Part shown: one piece after another, positions 1 through 12,200 of the stretch | Position numbering within the stretch: the stretch's first letter is position 1 | How the letters are laid out: each line of letters starts with the position of its first letter | Assembly (NCBI GenBank): GCA_950097015.1 | Contig: CATNEN010000003.1 | Span: forward strand, 10,646,501-10,710,500 | Length of the DNA stretch: 64,000 bases | Origin: Macrostomum hystrix | Lineage: Eukaryota > Platyhelminthes > Macrostomidae | Reading direction: 5' to 3' | The notes under the pieces: model-generated | Seen by the model: only the letters and a program-made list of their open reading frames with translations | Databases searched by the model: none | Told to the model about the DNA's origin: nothing | Program-made: the position numbers and the translations under genes

Positions 1-181
1 GCTGGCGACTTGATTATTGTTTCAGAAAGCGTGCAACTAAAATTTGGCCCGTGGTTCTCGAGTTTCGTGTGCTTGCATTGCTCCGATCGGATGCAGCACA
101 ACTAATTGTCAGGGGGATTACTGTTAGGCAACGTTGAAGTTCTCAATATTCATAGCATGTTAGAATCGCATGCAGATGAGG

Positions 182-2553
182 TTAACTACCGCCCTCATTT
201 TGGGCCCTGACCAGCAGTTGCATATTCACATCCAGATAGTTCTCAGCCAGTCTGCGGGACAGAGTATTGTGCTCGCACAGTGTCTCACCATCCGCTGGGC
301 CATACTCAATGCCCGGCTTAATCAGCGAAGATAGTCGGTAAATGGCGAACGCTTGAAAACAAGAGGCCACTTTAACTGGCGGACCGCCGGACAAACTGTA
401 GTTGCCAAGGCGACTAGCCAGGTCTGATTCGCTTGCAGTGGTATCGGAGAAGTGCCTAGTCTTGAAAAGCGTCAGGGTGCACGGATCGTATAGGTGGTTG
501 CGGTAGCGCGTTCTGGCGCACAACGAGTCTAGACTTGGTCTATTCGCGAAGTAGTATAGGCCCTGCAGTTCGAAGGCTTTAGCGTGTGTGTCAGGTAATC
601 AGACAGGTATTCAGGCTCCAGACAGGTATTCAGGCTCCAGACAGGTATTCAAGCTCCAGACAGGTATTCAGGCTCCAGACAGGTATTCAGGCTCCAGACA
701 GGTATTCAAGCTCCAGACAGGTATTCAAGCTCCAGACAGGTATTCAGGCTCCAGACAGGTATTCAGGCTCCAGACAGGTATTCAGGCTCCAGACAGGTAT
801 TCAGGCTCCAGACAGGTATTCAGGCTCCAGACAGGTATTCAGGCTCCAGACAGGTATTCAGGCTCCAGACAGGTATTCAGGCTCCAGACAGGTATTCAGG
901 CTCCAGACAGGTATTCAGGCTCCAGACAGGTATTCAGGCTCCAGACAGGTATTCAGGCTCCAGACAGGTATTCAGGCTCCAGACAGGTATTCAGGCTCCA
1001 GACAGGTATTCAGGCTCCAGACAGGTATTCAGGCTCCAGACAGGTATTCAGGCTCCAGACAGGTATTCAGGCTCCAGACAGGTATTCAGGCTCCAGACAG
1101 GTATTCAGGCTCCAGACAGGTATTCAGGCTCCAGACAGGTATTCAGTATCAGAGAGGTATCCAGTTGTCAGAGAGATATTCAGAAGTCAGAGAGGGATTC
1201 AAGTATCAGAGAGGTATTCAAGTATCAGAGAGGGATTCAAGTATCAGAGAGGGATTCAAGTATCAGAGAGGGATTCAAGTATCAGAGAGGGATTCAAGTA
1301 TCAGAGAGGGATTCAAGTATCAGAGAGGCATTCAAGTATCAGAGAGGTATTCAAGTATCAGAGAGGTATTCAAGTATCAGAGAGGTATTCAAGTATCAGA
1401 GAGGTATTCAAGTATCAGAGAGGTATTCAAGTATCAGAGAGGTATTCAAGTATCAGAGAGGTATGCAAGTATCAGAGAGGTATTCAAGTATCAGAGAGGT
1501 ATTCAAGTATCAGAGAGGTATTCAAGTATCAGAGAGGTATTCAAGTATCAGAGAGGTATGCAAGTATCAGAGAGGTATTCAAGTATCAGAGAGGTATTCA
1601 AGTATCAGAGAGGTATTCAAGTATCAGAGAGGTATTCAGAAGTCAGAGAGGGATTCAAGTATCAGAGAGGTATTCAAGTATCAGAGAGGTATTCAAGTAT
1701 CAGAGAGGTATTCAAGTATCAGAGAGGTATTCAGAAGTCAGAGAGGGATTCAAGTATCAGAGAGGGATTCAGAAGTCAGAGAGGGATTCAGAAATCAGAG
1801 AAGGCCCACCTGCATGACGAAATCGATCGGCCAATCTTGAAAGGTCAGGTCCGGATCGATTACAATCATCAGGGTGGCGTTAGGCCACCAACGTTTCGCA
1901 TAGTCCAAGTAGACGTTTCTTAAGGCGGACATCACAGCGACTCGGTCGAGCTTTTCGTCCGCGGATCGACGCATCGACCAGCCGGGCCTGTGGCTTCGTC
2001 CGCTGCTCTCGTACACCAGCTCGGGTCGGCACAATGTCGCCGAGTTTACCAGACCGCAGCCGAGCACAGCGACTCGCTGATCTCGTCTGGCCCAGTCGAC
2101 AAGCTTGGCTCTGGTGTCGTCGTGACTGTCTCCTTCCACTAGAAGAAATCTGGCATCGAAGAATAGGGCAGCCAATTGTCTCAGATTTTTTATGTTGCCA
2201 GCCAGGGCGCCAGAGTTTGACGAGTCGCGCACGGTCGCAGCAAAGATCACCGACTGTCGGCTGGACCAATCGGCGCCGAGCTTCGCGCGTTCCGTCAAAC
2301 TGAGCTTGAGCTCGTCCGCCGACAGTCGCATTACTGGCAGACGCCAGGCGTTGTCAAATCGGTGCAGATGCTGACGAAGCCGATTTTGACGAACGCGTCG
2401 CAAACTTTCGCGCTCGTCTAGTGAAACTGACGCCGACTGCAAAGAAGGCAGGCTGGCCGGTGAAGGCAGCTCGGGCAGCTCAGGCTCATAAGCTGAGTAG
2501 GATTCTTCGCCAAGTTCTGCCTGATGCTCCCTTCGGCTGCGTTTAGAATACAT
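182..2553 (-). CDS. putative GT-A type glycosyltransferase (two exons seen, 374 aa)
   Basis: Two exons join in phase 0: 2553-1810, with donor CAG|GTGGGC at 1809, and 562-182, with acceptor ctgcag ending at 563. The combined reading frame is 374 aa. Exon 1 carries a Rossmann-like stretch starting VIFAATVRDSS, then an RNVYLDYAKRWWP segment and the DxD-like VIDPDL, which in GT-A enzymes binds metal and sugar nucleotide. Exon 2 carries YRNHLYD, KVASCF..FAIYRL and CEHNTLSRRLAE, a C-terminal pattern I associate with GT69/CAP59-like and related transferases. No signal anchor precedes the Met at 2553, so an N-terminal exon may be missing, or the minisatellite upstream may have replaced it. The single intron is almost entirely a 19-bp minisatellite. 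Substrate is unknown. The family call is an inference from motifs. Confidence 0.5.
597..1145. repeat. 19-bp minisatellite, subfamily 1
   Basis: About 29 near-identical copies of CAGGTATTCAGGCTCCAGA. The unit lacks stop codons in all plus-strand frames, so it creates long spurious overlapping ORFs. It lies inside the intron of the glycosyltransferase gene, which is read on the opposite strand. Confidence 0.97.
1146..1800. repeat. 19-bp minisatellite, subfamily 2
   Basis: About 34 copies of TTCAAGTATCAGAGAGGTA. It has the same period as the array it abuts and is alignable to it (GTATTCA..CAGA.AG). The two are diverged blocks of one ancestral array. It ends within about 10 bp of the glycosyltransferase 5' splice site. 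Confidence 0.97.
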
Positions 2554-2559
2554 TTGTAT

Positions 2560-4745
2560 GGGATTATCGGCTTCGGCAGAGGATTATCGATTATAATAGA
2601 GGATTATGTGTTTTAGTAGACGATTATCGATTACGGTAGCGGATTATCGATTACGGTAGAGGATTATCGATTATGGTAGAGGATTATCAATTATGGTAGA
2701 GGATTATCGATTACGGTAGAGGATTATCTGTTTTGGTAAAGGATTATCTGTAATGGTAGAGCATTATCTGTTTTGGTAGAGCATTATCTGTTTTGGTAGA
2801 GGATTATCTATTATGGTAGAGGATTATCTATAATGGTAGAGCATTATCTGTTTTGGTAGAGAATTATCGATTATGTTAGCGGATTATCGAAAACAGTAGA
2901 GGATTATCGATTATGGAAGAGGATTATTGATTAGGATGGAGGGCCATCGATTACGGTAGACGATTATCGATTATGGTAGAAAATTATCGATTATGGTAGA
3001 GAACTATCGATCATGGTAGAGGATTATCTGTTTTGGTAAAGGATTATCTGTTTTGGTAGAGGATTATTGATTATTGTGGAGGATTATCGATAACGGTAGA
3101 CGATTATCGATTATGATAGATGATTATCGATTACGGTAGAGGATTATCTGTTTTGGTAGAGGATTATCTGTTTTGGTAGAGGATTATCTATTCCGGTAGA
3201 GGATTATCGATTATTGTGGAGGATTATTGATTAAGGTAGAGGATTATCGATAACGGTAGACGATTATCGATTATGATAGATGATTATCGATTACGGTAGA
3301 GGATTATCTGTTTTGGTACAAGATTGTCGCGTTTAGTAGTGAGTTATTGTTTTTGGTAGAGTTATACCTGTTTTGGTAAAGGATTATCTGTTATCGTAGA
3401 GCATTATCTGTTTTGGTAGAGGATTATCTGTTTGGTAGAGGATTATCTGTTATGGTAGAGCATTATCTGTTTTGGTAGAGGATTATCGATTATGTTAGCG
3501 GATTATCGATTACGGTAGAGGATTATCTGTTTTGGTACAAGATTGTCGCGTTTAGTAGTGAGTTATTGTTTTTGGTAGAGTTATACCTGTTTTGGTAAAG
3601 GATTATCTGTTATCGTAGAGCATTATCTGTTTTGGTAGAGGATTATCTGTTTGGTAGAGGATTATCTGTTATGGTAGAGCATTATCTGTTTTGGTAGAGG
3701 ATTATCGATTATGTTAGCGGATTATCGATTACGGTAGAGGATTATCGATTATGGAAGAGGATTATTGATTAGGATGGAGGGTCATCGATTACGGTAGACG
3801 AATATCGATTATGGTAGAGAACTATCGATCATGGTAGAGGATTATCTGTTTTTGTAGAGGATTATCAATTATGGTAGAGGATTATCGATTACGGTAGAGG
3901 ATTATCTGTTTTGGTAGAGGATTATCTGTTTTGGTAGAGGATTATCTGTTTTGGTAGAGGATTATCAATTATGGTAGAGGATTATCGATTACGGTAGAGG
4001 ATTATCTGTTTTGGTAGAGGATTATCGATTACGGTAGAGGATCTGTTTTGGTAGAGGATTATCTGTTTTGGTAGAGGATTATCTATTCCGGTAGAGGATT
4101 ATCTGTTATGGTAGAGGATTATCAATTATGGTAGAGGATTATCAATTATGGTAGAGGATTATCAATTATGGTAGAGGATTATCTGTTTTGGTAGAGGATT
4201 ATCTATTCCGGTAGAGGATTATCTGTTATGGTAGAGGATTATCAATTATGGTAGAGGATTATCAATTATGGTAGAGGATTATCGATTACGGTAGAGGATT
4301 ATCTGTTTTGGTAGAGGATTATCGATTAAGGTAGAGGATTATCTGTTTTGGTAGAGGATTATCTGTTTTGGTAGAGGATTATCTATTCCGGTAGAGGATT
4401 ATCGATTATTGTGGAGGATTATTGATTAAGGTAGAGGATTATCGATAAAGGTAGACGATTATCGATTATGATAGATGATTATCGATTACGTAGAGGATTA
4501 TCTGTTTTGGTAGAGGATTATCTGTTTTGGTAGAGGATTATCTATTCCGGTATAGGATTATCGATTATTGTGGAGGATTATTGATTAAGGTAGAGGATTA
4601 TCGATAACGGTAGACGATTATCGATTATGATAGATGGTTATCGATTACGGTAGAGGATTATCTGTTTTGGTAGAAGATTGTCGCGTTTAGTAGTGAGTTA
4701 TTGTTTTTGGTAGAGTTATACCTGTTTTGGTAGAGGATTATCGGA
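2560..4745. repeat. large 20-bp minisatellite with higher-order structure
   Basis: About 109 copies of GGATTATCGATTACGGTAGA and variants (CTGTTTTGG, CAATTATGG, CTATTCCGG). Blocks of variants recur in the same order. A block with the marker TTGTCGCGTTTAGTAG occurs at 3311 and again at 3530 (219-bp period), and a variant run recurs near 3190, 4390 and 4540. No credible coding sequence is present. Confidence 0.97.
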
Positions 4746-5453
4746 ACGATTGTTGTAAATTCAAATTGACTACTGAGTGCCTGATCGTAGAATATAAAAC
4801 GAATGGTAAAATGTCTCACCTATGACCACCTGGAAGTGGTGTTTTTAACTTCAATTGACTATTTTGAAGCAACAAAAAGATGGCCATTACTAGCAGCAGT
4901 GCCAGAAATATTATTGAAAATGTTTTAATCAGCTTTTTCATGATCAGGTTTTTGAGACAGAAACGGTTAGCTGCCTAATTTTCAGTGCTGCTTTGGGTTT
5001 AGTGGATTTTTATCCGCTGTTAAATGCATTCAGACACATTTTTCGGAATATACAAATTGGCAGGCTTAGGAATATAAATTGATTCAGCCAAAATGGTTAA
5101 ATTGCTTGCAGTTAATCAAATAACAAAAGCACCAATCACACCGCAGTAAATTTGGAAATAAATAAAAAATTAACCAAAATAGCACCAAATTAAAAGGAAA
5201 CGCCATTTTAAGGCTTCAATTTCAAAGCGCGAGGCGACGAGTGGGTCGTTCCATTTTATTTCTCGCTTTATAAAATCATTCCGCTGATTGACAGCACAAA
5301 TGAGCAATTAAAATGAATTCTTTTTGGCCCCAAAATGATAACAATAGAACGAGCAGGCGGTAGAAATTTGAACTACGCCTTTTTTTGGATCTCGTTGCAG
5401 TCGGCTAACTCAATTCCGTGAGGTCGTCCTCGCTAGGCGTGTCAGTCGAACAT
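4746..5453. other. AT-rich intergenic stretch
   Basis: I see no ORF, RNA gene or repeat here. It separates the 20-bp array from the two-exon gene on the minus strand. Confidence 0.6.
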
Positions 5454-6233
5454 TCAGTCTGCGCCTTGGACATAGCTGACGCTAGCAGTATCGTCTTCGC
5501 TTCCTACTGCCAAAGTTTGCAGTACGAGTACAGCGGCTTCTCGCTCCGTGGCGTTTGTCCGGCTGACAAATATACTCGATCCGTTAGTAAGGCCGCATGC
5601 GAAAGCTGAAGAATTTCCCAACACCATTTCATGAGGAACGCCTGTTGCGCTACTGATGCTTCCTGACGAGCAGTCGCCATAGAAACCGTCGCGGCAAAAG
5701 ACAATGTTTTGTTCATTTTCTATGCCCATGCGGCACAAGAAGGCGTTTATAGCGATTTTAAGCGGCGAAATTTTCTTTATTCGAAACCGAAACGCAACGG
5801 TCCATTTTTTCAGCTTGTCCTCGCTGTATACGTTCTCGAATTTATTCAGCTAGATTTGGGATAAAAAACAATGCGATTTTAAATAGAATAGATAGTTCAA
5901 TATTTAGGAGTAGGTAATTAAAAATTTATAATGGCTTACCTTTGCCAGCGATTTCAAAATGTTTTCATAACCCGGCACTCGAATTCTAAAGTACAAATAA
6001 TAGTAGCTCAAAGTCAACTGTTTGTTTCCTTCGTGTAATTTTTTTATGTAAGCCGAGTTATTGTCCTGCTCCACCCAAGAGAACAATTCGGCACAGTCTG
6101 GCAACAGCATTAATTGCCGATTTTCGCGCATTTTTTTCAACGCCGTCGCGTAGGGCACAGCTGGCATCTTTGGATGGGGATCGAACTCTGGCGGACAGGA
6201 CACTGACGACGGAATGTGTAGTTGATGAGGCAT
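5454..6233 (-). CDS. unrecognised two-exon gene, 229 aa
   Basis: Exon 1 runs 6233-5940 from an ATG and ends at the strong donor CAAAG|GTAAGC. Exon 2 runs 5849-5454 after acceptor ..aaatctag. Both junctions are phase 0 and the frame stays open to a stop at 5454. Exon 1 is rich in charged and aromatic residues (SYYYLYFRIRVPGYEN). Exon 2 begins LNKFENVYSEDKLKKW and continues FRFRIKKISPLKIAINAFL, then becomes Cys/Ser/Asn-rich. I see no signal peptide, clear membrane segment or known motif. Clean splice sites and balanced composition support a real gene. No function is proposed. It could also be the 5' part of the glycosyltransferase locus downstream on the same strand, but nothing shows this. Confidence 0.5.
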
Positions 6234-6904
6234 TATTGCGTGGAATTTTGCGTGGAATCCACCTTAGACAAGGATTATTTTCTTCTTCTCTTCATCATCT
6301 CATGATTTTTATGCTTTCCTTTTACTTTACATTCAGTGATAAAGTATGTCTATGGTCGAAATTGTATGCGCGAATCGAACTTGAAATGGAAAAAATAGGC
6401 GGATGTAATAAAATGCCAGTTAAAAGTACAAATAGTTTGATTCTTGAAAACATGCATGTCATTTAAACATTTGTTCAGCTAAATTGTTAGACCTAAATTA
6501 TTAAAAAATGTACAGGTAAGACTGTAGTGTCAGCATATTTTATTATTTGTCGGTATAGAGTGTTGTTCCGTCTATTTTTAGAACAGTGCTTTAATTAAAG
6601 GTGAGAATTCACGCCTGGTCGGTCCGGGCCAACCAGGTGGGGCAGACGCCAACAACCCCGTCAACTCTACCCCTGGACTGGAGTCCCAGCCAATCAGATT
6701 GTGATCCGGCCTCGATTAATTTCTATAGGCTATAGGAAGTGGCCGCAAGTCTACTGGGATTCCACCCATCAGGCTCAAGCTGCCAGTCTGACAGCCACCC
6801 CGCCAACCGCCCTATCAGGGGTCGGTTCAGTTTATTTAATAAAACGCGTTTTCGCCGTTTACGAAAACTCCTACTATTCGGGCCGTTATCGCTTAGACCA
6901 TCTG

Positions 6905-7215
6905 ATTCGCCTCACCTCGTGAGAAGCAAGAAAGTCGCGCTCTAAGCGTGTGATTGCCCAGCTTTGATTGTTCCATCCCATTCCCGACCACAAGCTGCTT
7001 GTCAGTTAAGTAGCTCTCGGCGTTCCGCTTCTTGAGAGTGCGCCGCTGGTCAAGAGTGGTCTAGTTAGGTGCCTGCAGTCAAATTCAGCAAGTGCTCACT
7101 TCGGAGACTCCACCGTCTGGTAGGAGAACTAACCGATAGGATCTGTCGGAGCAGCGCCGAAAGCGGAGATAGCAGGGCCTCGTCCGCAGAGTAGGGCGTG
7201 AGCTATAGGCCAGTT
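6905..7215 (+). repeat. dispersed repeat, copy 1 (possible solo LTR)
   Basis: This stretch aligns with the reverse complement of 22935-23235. Shared landmarks in order are GTGAGAAGCA, AGTGCGCCGCTG, GTGGTCTAG, CGATAGGATCTGTCGG, GCAGCGC and GGCCAGTT. Two inverted copies 16 kb apart show a transposable-element family. The element type is not determined. Length and non-coding character would suit a solo LTR or a MITE. Confidence 0.7.
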
Positions 7216-9184
7216 CATATCAAAACTATAATTTCTCGTTTTTTTCTCATTCTGAGCCTCGCTATTTAACTACGTACTAATCTGTCAATCAATTCTGAGC
7301 AATTCATCTGTGTCAGTCTCGCGTTACCGTGTTTTGAATCATCCGAGTATACGTCTATAGTGAACGTGAAGGTAAATCGAGCTTCATTTGCTCTCCAAAT
7401 TAAATATACTGGTCTTTGTGTTCTAAATCTTTGTTTATTTTCTCTGTAAGATTGTCGTGAGCGTCTACATCAACTCCTGGAACTCATCATCAACATCCAT
7501 CACCCCTGCTACTATTGAACTGATTGGTAGGACACCGACCCAGGTGAGTTGACAATTAGTAACTAGCTTAATATCCTCTTGATGCTACAAGTACTCGTAG
7601 GTTTGTCGCGAATCTACGACAACAAATCTACGACTCTACTGCTTTTGCGAGCATAAGAGTAGTCTATGTCGCAAATTTAGATTATGATGTGACGTTGTCA
7701 CTTGCTGAAGCTAATATTAAATCCCAACCTGCGTACTTATTTTGGCCGTTTAACTAATGTCATTTAACTATCACCAACTTCTGCGGTTTCGTATAATTAT
7801 TTATAATTGTTAGAGTACTACTGTAAGTAGACGCCAATGTACATCACGCCACCCTAGCTTGTTTTCTACGCGTGTTTCAATGTTAACTACCCCGGCCAAT
7901 GAGCGTGCGAGCTCTTTCTGACTAGATTTATCGATCGCTCTGTTTATTCTGCGGGCTAGTTTATTTAACTAGGGCTCCTGAGCCCGCTCGCGCTTCACTG
8001 TCTCTGTCTCTTTCCGCGCGCTCCACTGTCCTTATCCGCCGGCCACTCTGTTTGTTACCCTGCTCTTGAACCGACCTGTCTACCCCTCTCGTCCCGGCCA
8101 CTGTTATTTGCCTAGTATTCGTCCTGTCAATTACTTACTTCTCTACTAAAATTTATTGCACCTATTGCATTGTTACCGTGCCCAAATTGCGCCTGCCCAA
8201 ATCATCCTGCTTGTCGCATGTCCCAGTGCGAATAAACTAAAATCAAGATAAAAGTGCTACCGCTACACTCACTCACGAGAACTCTAACTTCAATTGGGAT
8301 TGAGTTACGCCTGACTCTGTTTGCCAGTTATTTCGTCACAATGATTTTACATATTTACGGCTTTAGCAGAGCAAAAGAAATTCCGCAAATAATTATAGAC
8401 TAAAAACAAAAATAAGGCTTTAAAAACAAATAAACAAGACACGACTAGAATAATTCTCTGAAATCATTATATTTGCCAAAGTTATTCTATAAATAAAAAA
8501 AACAATAATTAGGAATTTCACAATTAAAATCTAAAAGGCGTTGAGAGAGTTTTAATTTTTTTATTTAAAGTCATCAAGAAAGAGATTTGAGTTTGAATTT
8601 TTTATCAATAATCTGTCTCGTTTAAGTATAAAGAATATATTTTTTTATCATAAGTTCTAGCATTAAAACAAACAATCCAGCAGCATATGTGATCAAAATT
8701 CATAAAGTCAATCTTGAGAATATTATAAAATGAGAGCGAGCTTGAACATGGTACACATGGTATACATGTATTTTTGATGAGAAATTTTTTAACTCTACAA
8801 TCAAAAACTGTCTTTAACCATGTACTAGTATGTTAAAAACATGTATGTTATTACAAACTTTTATTTCCAAAGGTTGAAAACTAAAACTGACATGCAGGGT
8901 CAAAATTTGTATCGCAATCCTCCTTATGTTGAGTGAAAAGTATCTGAAAAAAAAGTTTTTTAAGAGACTAAGAAGTCTCTCAGTTTTGCATAGTTTTCTT
9001 TGAAAAAAACCGCCTAAAACTCTTTTATCTTTACTGTTCAGTAGTTTACTATGCGCATGTGCGATATTTGTGTTTCTAATTTTAGCAACAAAAAACTAAA
9101 AATAGTTCGCACATTGGCGAATTTTCACCCTAAGCCAGTCAGCTCATTTTGCATTTGTTGCGGTCCATTTTTCTAAATTCTATT
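7216..9184. other. non-coding intergenic stretch
   Basis: No supported gene. The first kilobase has mixed composition and may be diverged transposon sequence. From about 8340 it is strongly AT-rich with no open frame of interest. Confidence 0.55.
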
Positions 9185-9190
9185 TTTATT
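9185..9190 (-). terminator. polyadenylation signal of HYOU1
   Basis: AATAAA on the minus strand, 17 nt past the HYOU1 stop codon. Confidence 0.6.
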
Positions 9191-9206
9191 TGGAATCAGA
9201 AACAAG

Positions 9207-12200
9207 TTAAAGATCGTCATAATTTGGTGACTGCAAGTCATGCCCACCATTTTCGGGATCGTCTGGTTCGTCATTGTCTTCGTCTCGATATTCAGTTTCG
9301 TCTGGTTTCGGCGGTTGCTGCTGCGGCTCTGTGGGATTGACAAACGCTTAGTTATAAATTAGACAAGTGTATCTAAACAAAGTACTAGCTCTAATATATT
9401 TATAGGAATAACGTGCCTTACCCCGCAACTTTATATTATTGTCCTGCTCCTGATAATCACCCAGACTTCTTAACGAAGCCGTGGCATCTGGCCTGTACTT
9501 TTGCGAGTTTTTTGTTTTTCTTCTTCGTCGTTCTTTTTTCGTTGGTTTTTTTCTCGTTTGCTTAGCAGCCATAAGTTGCTCTAAAATTGTCCGTCTAGCA
9601 TCGATTTGGCTCGATAAAATAGGTGGATCGCGTGTGAGATCGAGCCTTTCCAGCGCCAAATTAGCTTTTAAGTACCAGTTCTGTTAGGAAAGGTGTTTAA
9701 AAACAAAATGGTGTTTTTGTTTCACCATTTCATGGGTAGATCAGTCAATTCAAATAATTGGTGAGTCTCAGAAAAGGGGTACTGAAGGATCTGAGGGAAG
9801 GGACACTGAAGAATCTGAGGGAAGGGTCACTGAAGGATCTGAGGGAAGGGACACTGAAGAATCTGAGGGAAGGGTCACTGAAGGATCTGAGGGAAGGGAC
9901 ACTGAAGTATCTGAGGGAAGGGACACTGAAGAATCTGAGGGAAGGGTCACTGAAGGATCTAAGGGAAGGGACACTGAAGAATCTGAGGGAAGGGACACTG
10001 AAGAATCTGAGGGAAGGGTCACTGAAGGATCTGAGGGAAGGGACACTGAAGAATCTGAGGGAAGGGTCACTGAAGTATCTGAGGGAAGGGTCACTGAAGG
10101 ATCTAAGGGAAGGGACACTGAAGAATCTGAGGGAAGGGACACTGAAGAATCTGAGGGAAGGGTCACTGAAGGATCTGAGGGAAGGGACACTGAAGTATCT
10201 GAGGGAAGGGTTACTGAAGGATCTGAGGGAAGGGTCACTGAAGTATCTGAGGGAAGGGTCACTGAAGGATCTGAGGGAAGGGTCACTGAAGTATCTGAGG
10301 GAAGGGTCACTGAAGGATCTGAGGGAAGGGACACTGAAGTATCTGAGGGAAGGGTCACTGAAGTATCTGAGGGAAGGGTCACTGAAGGATCTGAGGGAAG
10401 GGACACTGAAGAATCTGAGGGAAGGGACACTGAAGGATCTGAGGGAAGGGACACTGAAGGATCTGAGGGAAGGGACACTGAAGGATCTGAGGGAAGGGTC
10501 ACTGAAGGATCTGAGGGAAGGGACACTGAAGGATCTGAGGGAAGGGTCACTGAAGGATCTGAGGGAAGGGACACTGAAGGATCTGAGGGAAGGGACACTG
10601 AAGAATCTGAGGGAAGGGACACTGAAGTATCTGAGGGAAGGGACACTGAAGTATCTGAGGGAAGGGACACTGAAGGATCTGAGGGAAGGGTCACTAATGG
10701 ATCTGAGGGAAGGGACACTGAAGTATCTGAGGGAAGGGACACTGAAGAATCTGAGGGAGCGGACACTGAAGGGACACTGAATTAGTCCACTGAAACATGA
10801 CCAACCTGAACATTCTGGATTGCCCTGAGTAGAGTCAAACTTGCAGTTCCCAGTTTCGCAGATAGTTTGGCATTTCTAATTGTACTGCTTAGTCGAGCCA
10901 TAGCTGGGGGCCGTTTAACTAGCTCATCAGCTCTATCGGACACTGCAGCGAATGCCGACTTGAACTTTTTCAACTCCTCATCTAGCACGGTTGCATTATT
11001 GACAGTTGACGGTAAATTCCCGCTAGCCAATAGTCGTTCGGCGCTAACCAACGCTGCCAGTAACTGACGCCTCTCTTTAGGATTTGAGCACAGCGCGTAC
11101 ACCGGAGTATTTGATTGTGTACTATTTTTACTATCACTGTTACTACCGCCCAGTAGTCTGCTGCGTGCATGAATAACTGCAGCTTCTAGATTGTTGCGAC
11201 TTAAAGAGACCGCGCGCATTGCTTCCTCGCGTTGGCGAAACTCGCTCACACTGCAGATTTAATCATATATGGGATAATTATAGAGGGAATTGTTGTGTTA
11301 CGACTTGCTAAAACGGCCCTTCTTAGGAACGCCGCTTACTTGTATTCTGGCTACTGCTAGTAGTTGCTTGTTTAGTTTGAAAATTATCAATCGACAATTG
11401 TTTTATACTAGACACAAGCTGCAGAGTACAATTGTCTTAAGAGTACAACATTGGATAATTCTATATTAACCACAAACCAAATGGGTATAATTAACTAGAA
11501 GGAATAGATTGGTGGCGTGAAAACTGAAATGAATTTGGCGATATTTCTACGTCATTCTTCGGGTATTGCTTGAATTTGTCATTCTCTTAAACGTGTTGGG
11601 ATAACTTTATGCATCCAGTATTGAGTTTCGCTTCAAAAATTTTATAGTGTTAGGTATTAGACAACTCACACAGCCTTAGCAACCAAACGTTGAGCCTCCG
11701 ATGGCATTTGATAACCGAACTCAACAGGCTGGAAGTTTATCGACTGGCGCTGAGTAGTGTCCGGCTTCTCAGCTGTCGATAGCACCAAGTCCAGCTTCTC
11801 TAATCGTATTAAGCCGCTGCTATCGTGTCGGAAACCTGCTTCTATTTTAATATTTGCTTTATTTTTTTCACTAGACACCCTACTGTTAGTAGAATTAACA
11901 GGATTTGCTGAGCGAAATCTGTTTAACAATCTGAATAAACCAAGTGTGCGATATTTAACCAGTAGAGAATTTCCGAGTGATCTGAAAGTTAGAATTTTTA
12001 TAATTTTCCTGATCCATAAATTAATTGTGTGAAAATTTTAATTCGTGACTTACCTTCGTTGAAATTCGCTTAAATGTGCCAAATTATTGTACTCCAACGC
12101 GATGTAGAAATCATGGCCAGTGACAGCTTCATTGACATCAAATGAAATTGTCTTATTTTGCGGAATCCGATCGCCGAGTTTCATTAATTGCTGACTGTGT

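Noticed and set aside
586-1923. Overlapping plus-strand ORFs of 409 and 445 codons
   Set aside because: They are products of a stop-free 19-bp minisatellite that lies in the intron of a minus-strand gene.
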